Of a stretch of DNA of 5,200 nt, positions 1-5,200 are shown piece after piece (position 1 is the first letter of the stretch; every line of letters starts with the position of its first letter). A program made the position numbers and the translations under genes. The stretch comes from Chloroflexota bacterium (GTDB lineage Bacteria; Chloroflexota; UBA5177; JANWHV01): the NCBI GenBank assembly GCA_025924845.1, contig JAICHN010000369.1, positions 1 through 5,200 on the forward strand, given 5' to 3'. Below the pieces are notes generated by a model. It saw only the letters and a program-made list of their open reading frames with translations, searched no databases and was not told where the DNA came from.

Positions 1-31
1 CCCGTTCCCCTCCGCCGTTTTTGGTCGCCTC

Positions 32-83
32 AAAAAAAACCACCCTTCGCGTGGGGGCCGTGCCCCCCCCCCCACGGCCCCCA
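32..83 (-). terminator. Intrinsic terminator of the MMPL transporter gene
   Basis: Positions 52-62 (TGGGGGCCGTG) and 73-83 (CACGGCCCCCA) form a perfect 11-bp stem around a loop of ten C residues on the + strand (G on the minus strand). Read on the minus strand, the stem is followed after 12 nt by eight T residues (complement of the A run 32-39). It begins 27 nt past the stop codon of the transporter gene, where a terminator is expected. The T tract lies farther from the stem than in an ideal terminator, so efficiency is uncertain. No T tract follows on the + strand. Confidence 0.75.
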
Positions 84-110
84 ACGCTATGACTTGTTGT
101 ACTAAGAGCT

Positions 111-2321
111 TCAGGCCGCGGATGCCTCCTCGGCGGGGCCGTCCATAGCCCGCGTAACCGGGCGGCCGGGGAACCACGACCGTTCGCCGATCAGCACGAC
201 CAGAGCCGGCACGAGCACTGTGCGCAGGATGAAGGTATCGAAGATAACCCCGAACGCCACCGCGAATCCCAACTCGCGGAGTCCCGTGACGCCGGCCAGC
301 ATGAGCGTGCCGAAGGAGCCGGCGAGGACCAGCCCGCAGGTGGTGATGATGCCGCCCGTCCGTTCTACCGCTCGGCTCACCGCTGATTGGTAGTCACCAT
401 CCCGGCCGACCTCCTCGCGAATGCGGCTGATCAGCAGAATGTTATAGTCCGTGGCCAGCCCAATCAACATGGTCAGGATGAGGAACGGTACCCAGAATAC
501 CAAGCCGCTCTGCCCGAACCCATCCTGAAAGACCAACGTGGTGGCGCCTACCGTGGCCCCCAGGCTCAGCACCACCGTGACCAGAAGGTATATCGGCGCC
601 ACCAGTGCCCGCACCAGCAAGGCCAACACGACGAAGATGCCGCCCAGGACGAACAACGCGATATGTTTTAGATCGCTGTTGATTACGTCGTGAATGTCGA
701 TCACGTTGACCGAGGCGCCGCCCGTATGCACTTCCGCCTGAGGGAAGGCCCGTTCAGCCAGCGATTGCACATGCTTCATCACGTTTTGGGCCTGGCTGCC
801 GTAGGGATCGGCGGTCGTGGTCAGGGTATATTGGGCCACCGTGCCCAAGGCGCTCAGATTGCGGGCCAATGCGGCGCGAATCGCTGGGCTGCTCGCGAAC
901 TCGGCATAGGGGATCGGCGTGCCGGCGGGCCGAGTAGGGCCTTGCACGCTGCTGATCCCAGATAGCGCCGCCAGGCGAGCATCCAGGGCGTCGAGCCGGT
1001 CGAGGCCACTCGTGGTGCGTAGGCTTTGATTGGCCTGAATGACCAACGTGCCCGGCAGCACGTTGCCTGCTCCGTAATGCGCTTCCATCGTATCGAAGCC
1101 GCCATGCGCCTCCACGGTCTTGCTCAGGTCGCTCAGGAAATTGAAGCTCTGCCCCGTTTTCAGCACGGCCAGATTCAGGGGCAGCGCCACCACCAGCACC
1201 CCTACCACGGCAAGGATCGGCCGCGCGGTCACCCGGCGCCCTACCGCCCCCCAGAAGGTCGAGGGCCGAGCGGCCTCGATGCGGGCGGGCCAGAAGGCGC
1301 GCGTGCCCAGCAGGCGCAGAATGGCCGGCGTGAGGGTAAGGGCGGCCAACAGGGTAATCGCCACGCCCACCGCCACGGCGGGGCCGGTCGTATTGAACAG
1401 ACCGAAGTCGGCGAATGCCATGCCGCCCAGCCCGACGATCACCGCCGCGCCGCTGGAGGCTATCGCTTCGCCGACATGCGCCATGGTTTCCTCAATCGCC
1501 TCGGCGGGCGACCGTCCCGCCCGTAGCTCCTCCTTATAACGGCTGGCCAGGAAGAGGCAGTAGTCGGTCCCCGCGCCGGCCAGGAGCACAATGAGAAAGA
1601 TCGGCGTATTGGAGGAGACGGTGAGCCAGTGCTTGCCGAGAAACGCCACTACGCCGTTGCTGACCATGATCGCCACCCCCAGGGTAGCGAAGGGCACGAT
1701 CAGCAGGGTCACGGAGCGGAATACGGCGAGGAGGATGACCAGGACCAGGATCACGGTGGCAATGGTTGTGATCGCCGTGCTCTTGTTGATCTCACTCTGA
1801 TAGTCGGCGTTAATCGCCACGTCGCCTGTCACCTGCGCCGTGATACCGGGATACGGGTGATCGGCAATGTAGGCGCGAAGATTCGTCACCGAGTCACCCG
1901 GCGTGGCACTCGAATCAGGTTGCTGCCAACCAAGCTCGATCAGCGTGGCCTTACCGTCCCGACTATCCAGGGCACTTCTTAGTGGGGGAGTCAGCGTATC
2001 GGATGCCACGGTAAACGGGGCCGGGTGCAGTCGGTGTGCGGCGAAGGTAGAGTAGTCGGCCACTGCTTGCAGGCGGGCCGGGTTTGGACCAGTGAGCACG
2101 ACCACGGCCGAAGCCTGAGTATAACTGTTTGGGAACGCCTGGTGAAGGATTGCTTGGGCCTGCTGCGAGTTGGCGTATTTCGGCAAGTAGGTTGCTTGAC
2201 TGGAGTTGACGACGTCTCCGAGTTTGGGGGCCAGGGCAAGGACGGCGACCAGAATTACCACCCATGCGCCAACCAGGAGGAGTGGGCTGCGCGCGGCAAG
2301 TCTTCCAAGGCGACGGAACAT
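111..2321 (-). CDS. MMPL-family (RND superfamily) transporter
   Basis: Predicted inner-membrane, proton-driven exporter of the MmpL/YdfJ type, 736 residues, a usual length for the family. The protein shows the RND duplication. TM1 lies near residues 13-32, followed by an extracytoplasmic domain to about 183 and a TM2-6 cluster to about 340. TM7 (about 370-386), a second extracytoplasmic domain to about 553 and a TM8-12 cluster complete it. Each half carries the family's intramembrane Asp-Tyr pair used for proton relay: GAGTDYCLFLASR with D253/Y254, and GLATDYNILLISR with D625/Y626. The ATG at 2321 is preferred because GGAGAG lies 4 nt upstream. An in-frame TTG at 2363 would add 14 residues but lies inside an operator. 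The gene is divergent from a tetR gene, which implies ligand-induced expression. The substrate cannot be read from sequence; lipids, drugs and other hydrophobic compounds are all known for the family. Family assignment is firm. Confidence 0.95.
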   Translation of the reverse strand: MFRRLGRLAARSPLLLVGAWVVILVAVLALAPKLGDVVNSSQATYLPKYANSQQAQAILHQAFPNSYTQASAVVVLTGPNPARLQAVADYSTFAAHRLHPAPFTVASDTLTPPLRSALDSRDGKATLIELGWQQPDSSATPGDSVTNLRAYIADHPYPGITAQVTGDVAINADYQSEINKSTAITTIATVILVLVILLAVFRSVTLLIVPFATLGVAIMVSNGVVAFLGKHWLTVSSNTPIFLIVLLAGAGTDYCLFLASRYKEELRAGRSPAEAIEETMAHVGEAIASSGAAVIVGLGGMAFADFGLFNTTGPAVAVGVAITLLAALTLTPAILRLLGTRAFWPARIEAARPSTFWGAVGRRVTARPILAVVGVLVVALPLNLAVLKTGQSFNFLSDLSKTVEAHGGFDTMEAHYGAGNVLPGTLVIQANQSLRTTSGLDRLDALDARLAALSGISSVQGPTRPAGTPIPYAEFASSPAIRAALARNLSALGTVAQYTLTTTADPYGSQAQNVMKHVQSLAERAFPQAEVHTGGASVNVIDIHDVINSDLKHIALFVLGGIFVVLALLVRALVAPIYLLVTVVLSLGATVGATTLVFQDGFGQSGLVFWVPFLILTMLIGLATDYNILLISRIREEVGRDGDYQSAVSRAVERTGGIITTCGLVLAGSFGTLMLAGVTGLRELGFAVAFGVIFDTFILRTVLVPALVVLIGERSWFPGRPVTRAMDGPAEEASAA

Positions 2322-2325
2322 TGAT

Positions 2326-2331
2326 CTCTCC
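2326..2331 (-). promoter_or_regulatory. Ribosome binding site deciding the transporter start
   Basis: On the minus strand GGAGAG is followed by ATCA and then ATG (2321-2319), a well-spaced Shine-Dalgarno site. It supports a start at 2321 rather than the upstream in-frame TTG at 2363. Confidence 0.75.
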
Positions 2332-2355
2332 AGGAAACGTGGTATACTCTCCAAG

Positions 2356-2371
2356 GTGAGCAATTGCTCAC
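2356..2371. promoter_or_regulatory. TetR operator O1 (perfect 16-bp palindrome)
   Basis: GTGAGCAATTGCTCAC is a perfect palindrome. One base further out on each side, the symmetry resumes with AA (2353-2354) and TT (2373-2374). It covers the predicted transcription start of the transporter gene (about 2371-2372), so a bound repressor would block transcription initiation or early elongation. Its size and symmetry fit a TetR dimer. The assignment to the adjacent TetR protein is an inference from position. Confidence 0.75.
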
Positions 2372-2377
2372 TTTCCC

Positions 2378-2406
2378 AGAATATGAGCTTTTGCTCATGT
2401 TGTCAA
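2378..2406 (-). promoter_or_regulatory. Sigma-70-type promoter of the transporter gene
   Basis: On the minus strand TTGACA (2406-2401, a full match to the -35 consensus) is followed by exactly 17 bp and TATTCT (2383-2378, four of six -10 positions). Transcription should start near 2371-2372, giving a leader of about 50 nt before the ATG at 2321. Operator O2 occupies the spacer almost completely and O1 covers the start point, so the promoter looks tightly repressible. Confidence 0.75.
2383..2398. promoter_or_regulatory. TetR operator O2 (16-bp near-palindrome in promoter spacer)
   Basis: ATGAGCTTTTGCTCAT has 6-bp symmetric arms around a TTTT centre. As in O1, AA (2380-2381) and TT (2400-2401) flank it one base further out. 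Its centre is 27 bp from the centre of O1. It lies between the -35 and -10 elements of the transporter promoter, and 21 bp upstream of the tetR start codon. It could therefore serve both exporter repression and tetR autoregulation. Confidence 0.7.
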
Positions 2407-2417
2407 CTAGGTAAAAT
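2391..2417 (+). promoter_or_regulatory. Possible tetR promoter
   Basis: TAAAAT (2412-2417) matches five of six -10 positions. The best -35 candidate is TTGCTC (2391-2396), with a short 15-bp spacer. It overlaps O2 and would start transcription near 2424, after the ATG at 2420. In that case translation would have to begin at the in-frame ATG at 2435. This conflict makes the call weak, and no better + strand promoter is visible in the intergenic region. Confidence 0.2.
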
Positions 2418-2419
2418 AC

Positions 2420-3043
2420 ATGTCCACCGCGTCCATGCGCCGAGTGCCGCGCCAGGCCCGGTCGCAACAGAAGATTGAGGCAATCCTTGATGCGGCGGAG
2501 GCCGTGCTCGCCGCCGGCGATCCCTCGGCCTTCACCACCAACGCGATCGCCGCTCGGGCCGGAATTTCCATAGGGACGCTCTACCAATTCTTTCCCCACA
2601 AGGAGGCGATTATCGCCGCCCTGGTGAAGCGTTTGCACCACGACATGCAGGTCTGCCGCGACACCCTGTTCGTGCCGGAGGCCGCCTCGCTGCCGGTAGG
2701 AGAATGGCTGGATCGCGTCGTGGACCAGCTCGTGCACACCAACGCCGCCAATCCCAGCTTCAAGAGCATTGTGTGTGACCCCGCCTTCTCACCCGAAATG
2801 GCCGAGGCCGAGGTCCAACTGCAGCAGGATATTCTGGACGGCGTCACACGGGTCTGCGCCGCCTGGCGTCCCGATCTGCCGATCGAGCAGTGTCGCGTCT
2901 ACGCCGCGATGGGCGTGTCCGTGGTCAAAGCGGTGCTCCCTGTCGCCGCCGCCTCTCCCGATCCTGCGTTCGCGCTCGGCGAATTGAAGAGGCTGTTGCG
3001 GAGTTATTTCGAACCGATCTTCGGGACAAATCGGGCAGAGTAA
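2420..3043 (+). CDS. TetR-family transcriptional regulator
   Basis: Dimeric DNA-binding repressor, 207 residues, typical for the family. Residues 16-64 form the TetR_N domain: helix 1 (KIEAILDAAEAVLAAG), then the helix-turn-helix (about 39-58, TTNAIAARAGISIGTLYQFF) and the start of helix 4 (HKEAIIAAL). The rest (about 65-207) is a helical ligand-binding and dimerisation domain with no ligand readable from sequence. The start at 2420 has a weak AGG eight bases upstream. The ATG at 2435 is an alternative and would remove five residues without touching the DNA-binding domain. The gene is divergent from the MMPL transporter and shares an intergenic region with two palindromic operators. This is the common arrangement of a local repressor controlling an efflux pump and itself. 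The family call is secure; the target and autoregulation are inferred. Confidence 0.93.
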   Translation: MSTASMRRVPRQARSQQKIEAILDAAEAVLAAGDPSAFTTNAIAARAGISIGTLYQFFPHKEAIIAALVKRLHHDMQVCRDTLFVPEAASLPVGEWLDRVVDQLVHTNAANPSFKSIVCDPAFSPEMAEAEVQLQQDILDGVTRVCAAWRPDLPIEQCRVYAAMGVSVVKAVLPVAAASPDPAFALGELKRLLRSYFEPIFGTNRAE

Positions 3044-3085
3044 CGTTTGAGGCGTCCGGTGCGCCGCCCTTTACCCTGCCCGATT
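3029..3085 (+). repeat. 15-bp inverted repeat spanning the tetR stop; possible terminator
   Basis: AATCGGGCAGAGTAA (3029-3043, ending in the tetR TAA) is complementary to TTACCCTGCCCGATT (3071-3085) at 14 of 15 positions. The 27-nt loop can form a small inner GGCG/CGCC stem (3051-3054 with 3062-3065). In tetR mRNA this would be a strong hairpin at the end of the gene and may act as a terminator or 3' stabiliser. No T tract follows, so classical intrinsic termination is not supported. Confidence 0.5.
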
Positions 3086-3110
3086 GAGTGCGTACGTATT
3101 CCGGTACACT
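3084..3110 (+). promoter_or_regulatory. Possible promoter of the leuC-like gene
   Basis: TTGAGT (3084-3089) and TACACT (3105-3110, four of six -10 positions) are separated by 15 bp, shorter than optimal. A second -10-like hexamer, TACAAT (3148-3153), sits closer to the gene but has no convincing -35. A promoter somewhere in 3044-3155 is likely, because the hairpin separates the gene from tetR, but the exact site is a guess. Confidence 0.2.
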
Positions 3111-3172
3111 AGGCTCATGTTTTAGATCCGCGCCCCGGTGCGTGTACTACAATCGGAAAGGCCGTCGTCCCC

Positions 3173-4432
3173 ATGGGATCTACTATAGCCCAGAAAGTGC
3201 TGGCCCGCGCCTCGGGCCGCGATCACGTTGAGCCCGGCGAAATCGTCTGGGCCGCCGTCGACCTCGCCCTGATGAGCGATACGAGCGGGCCGCGGCGGAT
3301 CGCGGCGGGCCTGGAGCGTCTGGGCGGTAAGCCGTGGGATCCCGAGAAGGTATGCGTGATCGCCGACCACTTCGTACCGGCGAGCGACGACACCGAGGCG
3401 GCGATTCAGGTGGTGACGCGTAACTGGTCCCATGCCAAGGGCATTCGTAAGTTCCACTTCTTCGAGGGGATCATGCACATCGTCAGCATCGAGCGCGGCT
3501 ACATCTGGCCCGGCATGTTGATGGTGGGCGCTGATTCACACAGCGTCACGGCGGGCGGCATGGGCTGTATGGCGGTCCCCGTGGGCTCAACCGAGATTCT
3601 GGGCGTGGTGGCCACCGGAGAGATCTGGCTGCGCGTCCCCGAGACCATCGAGGTGCGCTGGACGGGCGCCCTGTCGCGCGGTGTGATGGCCAAGGATATG
3701 ATGCTGGCTACCCTCAAGCGGATGCGCTGTGACGGGGCGACCTACAAGTCCATCGAATACACCGGTCCGGGGGTGCGCGCCCTGCCCATTGATGAGCGCC
3801 TGGTGCTCAGCAACATGACCATCGAGCTTGGCGGAAAGGCCGGGATCGTCGCGGCGGACGACATGGTCTGCGAGTACCTCGCCGCACGCGGCGTGGCGGC
3901 GCCGACTCCGGTCCTCTCCGATCCCGATGCCGTCTATAGCGACCTCCTGGTGGACGATGCCTCGGCCCTGGTTCCTCAAGTGGCGTTTCCCCACTCGCCC
4001 GATAACGGCCGGGATATCGATCAGGCCGTGGGCCAACCGCTGGACATTGCCTACATCGGCGCCTGTACGGGCGCCAAGTATCATGATCTTGCCCTGGCCG
4101 CCGAGGTGTTGCGTGGGCGCCGCGTCCACCCCGATAGCCCGCTCCTGATCGCCCCCGCCTCGCAAGAAGTGTTCGCGCGGGCGGAGCGAGACGGCATCGC
4201 CGAAGTCTTCAGGGCGGCGGGCGCCACCTTTACGGCAAGTTCGTGCGGCGCCTGCCTGGGGGTCGGTCCCAATGCGCTCAAGGCAAACATCCGCTGCATC
4301 TCCTCCACCAATCGTAACTTCCGCGGCCGTATGGGCAGCAGCGAATCCGAAGTCTACCTCGCCTCGCCCGCCACCGTCGCCGCCTCGGCCATCGAAGGGA
4401 AGATCGCCGATCCGCGCGTCTATCTGCAGTAG
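3173..4432 (+). CDS. LeuC-like aconitase-superfamily dehydratase large subunit
   Basis: Cytoplasmic [4Fe-4S] dehydratase subunit of the 3-isopropylmalate dehydratase/homoaconitase family. Its 419 residues match the short archaeal-type LeuC rather than the bacterial form of about 466. Visible family landmarks are DHFVPAS (65-71), GADSHS (119-124), the cluster ligands C298 (in GACTGAK), C358 and C361 (in SCGACLG), and the substrate-site segment NRNFRGRMGS (380-389). Classical members have Cys-Thr-Asn-Gly at the first cysteine; here it is Cys-Thr-Gly-Ala. Ser replaces the usual Thr in DSHT, so this is a divergent subfamily. The enzyme normally needs a small subunit (LeuD), but none lies on either side. 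Leucine biosynthesis, homoaconitate, citraconate/methylmalate or dimethylmalate chemistry are all possible. GGAAAGG ends 11 nt before the ATG. Superfamily is secure; substrate is not, so no gene symbol is given. Confidence 0.9.
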   Translation: MGSTIAQKVLARASGRDHVEPGEIVWAAVDLALMSDTSGPRRIAAGLERLGGKPWDPEKVCVIADHFVPASDDTEAAIQVVTRNWSHAKGIRKFHFFEGIMHIVSIERGYIWPGMLMVGADSHSVTAGGMGCMAVPVGSTEILGVVATGEIWLRVPETIEVRWTGALSRGVMAKDMMLATLKRMRCDGATYKSIEYTGPGVRALPIDERLVLSNMTIELGGKAGIVAADDMVCEYLAARGVAAPTPVLSDPDAVYSDLLVDDASALVPQVAFPHSPDNGRDIDQAVGQPLDIAYIGACTGAKYHDLALAAEVLRGRRVHPDSPLLIAPASQEVFARAERDGIAEVFRAAGATFTASSCGACLGVGPNALKANIRCISSTNRNFRGRMGSSESEVYLASPATVAASAIEGKIADPRVYLQ

Positions 4433-4484
4433 GCTGATTGCTCCATGTCCGGTTCATATGACCTGCTGAATACTTATCCGTAAG

Positions 4485-4506
4485 GGGCGCCGAGGACGCG
4501 GCGCCC
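4485..4506 (+). other. GC-rich stem-loop between the leuC-like gene and the Asp-box gene
   Basis: GGGCGCC (4485-4491) pairs perfectly with GGCGCCC (4500-4506) around an 8-nt loop. It lies 53 nt after the leuC-like stop and 30 nt before the next start codon. There is no T tract, so it could be a weak or factor-dependent terminator, or a leader structure of the downstream gene. Nothing else definite is visible in 4433-4536; no good promoter could be picked. Confidence 0.4.
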
Positions 4507-4536
4507 GGAGGATGAGAGGCGAAGGGAGCGGCGCCG

Positions 4537-5200
4537 ATGAATCGAAGGCAACTCCTTAATGCAGTTCTACTCCTGGCTCTCGGCGCCGCCTTGCTCCAGC
4601 CCGGAGCGGCGCGCGGCGCCCCACTCCGAGCGCTTGCTCCGGTGACGGCTCAGGCAAGTTGGGTCACCGTCGATCCGCTTCAGCCGAATACCGTGTACGT
4701 GGGCGGCACCCTGCTGGAGCGTTCCACGGACGGCGGCGATACCTGGACGGACCTCAGCCAGATCGCTCCCTCGTTCCATGGCGACGGCAACTGCCGGGCC
4801 ACGCCTGGGACTCTCGTCACCACGTCTAATAGTCACGATCTGTATTACCTGCCGGCCACCACCTGGCCGCCCTGCTACCGGGACCAGATGCAGAGCCTTT
4901 ACCGTTCCGCCAACCAGGGCCTCACCTGGCGCTTGCTTGACCGGGCGAACTTCGTGAGCCTTGCCCAACCAATAAGCTCCACCAGAATTTACGATGTGCT
5001 CGGCACGCATCAATCCTACCTCGATCCTCCGAGCTGCTCCGCCGTCCGCACCCTTACCGCCGGTGGGACCTGGCGCGCGGGCAGCGATCCGATCCGCACC
5101 CTTCCCCCAACCGCGCTCTACGAATGCCCCTATGACCTGGTCGGCGATCCGGCTCATCCTCGCACGCTCTACGCCAACCTTCAGCAGGTGGTGCGCAGCG
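4537..5200 (+). CDS. Secreted Asp-box (BNR/sortilin-like) repeat protein, 5' part
   Basis: The reading frame is open for 221 codons and leaves the window without a stop. The ATG follows AAGGGAG (4522-4528) by 8 nt. Residues 1-28 look like an export signal: MNRRQ, a hydrophobic run (LLNAVLLLALGAALL), then an Ala-rich cleavage region near GAARGA. The RR pair could mean Tat export, but this is unproven. Asp-box elements follow: STDGGDTW (residues 65-72), then degenerate SANQGLTW (123-130) and LTAGGTW (173-179). The phrase DP-x2-P-x-T-x-Y before an Asp box occurs at about 57-65 residues in the classical pattern and again near residues 204-211, so a further blade probably begins at the window edge. 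Such proteins fold as beta-propellers and include sialidase-like and photosystem-assembly-like members. No catalytic residues can be assigned. Four Cys in the visible part suit an extracytoplasmic protein. Confidence 0.85.
   Translation, partial: MNRRQLLNAVLLLALGAALLQPGAARGAPLRALAPVTAQASWVTVDPLQPNTVYVGGTLLERSTDGGDTWTDLSQIAPSFHGDGNCRATPGTLVTTSNSHDLYYLPATTWPPCYRDQMQSLYRSANQGLTWRLLDRANFVSLAQPISSTRIYDVLGTHQSYLDPPSCSAVRTLTAGGTWRAGSDPIRTLPPTALYECPYDLVGDPAHPRTLYANLQQVVRS

Noticed and set aside
1..51. Possible end of another gene at the left edge
   Set aside because: Only the T tract side of the transporter terminator and about 30 unassigned bases are present; there is no readable coding signal.
1026..1539. 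Two overlapping + strand frames of 166 and 139 codons
   Set aside because: Both are opposite the MMPL gene and encode low-complexity Arg/Gly/Ala/Pro-rich sequence without any recognisable domain.
2322..2363. Upstream TTG start that would lengthen the MMPL transporter by 14 residues
   Set aside because: It lies inside operator O1 and almost at the predicted transcription start, leaving no room for a ribosome site. The ATG at 2321 has GGAGAG at good spacing and begins a normal MMPL N-terminus.
2255..2737. Minus-strand frame of 160 codons crossing the tetR 5' end and the intergenic region
   Set aside because: It would run through the operators and promoter and antisense to the TetR DNA-binding domain; no domain is recognisable in it.
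3587..4165. Antisense reading frame of 192 codons opposite the leuC-like gene
   Set aside because: It lies wholly within a gene with clear family motifs on the other strand and shows no family features; long antisense frames are expected at this base composition.
4433..4484. Promoter for the Asp-box gene, for example TTGCTC at 4438 with TATGAC or TACTTA
   Set aside because: No -35/-10 pair has acceptable spacing; the gene may be co-transcribed with the leuC-like gene or have a promoter I cannot recognise.
4567..5157. Antisense reading frame of 196 codons
   Set aside because: It is a GC-driven shadow of the Asp-box gene. It has no recognisable domain, whereas the + strand frame has a signal peptide, Asp boxes and a ribosome site.

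Overview
The window is GC-rich, with G/C-loaded codon third positions and simple Shine-Dalgarno starts. It holds three complete genes and the start of a fourth. The mix suggests a bacterium, and tentatively Chloroflexota: an MMPL-type RND exporter controlled by TetR, a short archaeal-type aconitase-superfamily LeuC, and a secreted Asp-box/BNR propeller protein. This assignment is an inference from gene style and was not tested by any search. I see no tRNA, rRNA, CRISPR array, insertion sequence or attachment site.

Region 1 (1-2420) is a self-contained efflux module. A 736-residue MMPL-family membrane transporter is read leftwards (2321 to 111). It ends just before a strong hairpin plus T-tract terminator (83 to 32 on the minus strand). 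A TetR-family regulator is read rightwards from 2420. The roughly 100 bp between their starts carries a near-textbook promoter for the transporter (TTGACA, 17 bp, TATTCT) and two copies of a 16-bp palindrome, (A/G)TGAGC-N4-GCTCA(C/T). One copy fills the promoter spacer and the other covers the expected transcription start. The simplest reading is that the TetR protein represses the exporter, and probably itself, until a ligand releases it.

Region 2 (3029-4432) starts with an inverted repeat spanning the tetR stop codon. It is followed by a solitary gene for a large subunit of the 3-isopropylmalate dehydratase/homoaconitase family. The three iron-sulphur cysteines are present, but several signature positions differ from classical LeuC, and no small subunit (LeuD) follows it. 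Its substrate is therefore uncertain.

Region 3 (4433-5200) is a short GC-rich spacer with a stem-loop, then the 5' part of a gene that runs off the window. It encodes an exported protein with a signal peptide and Asp-box repeats. There is no sign that regions 2 and 3 work with the efflux module, apart from one 9-bp operator-like half-site upstream of the leuC-like gene.
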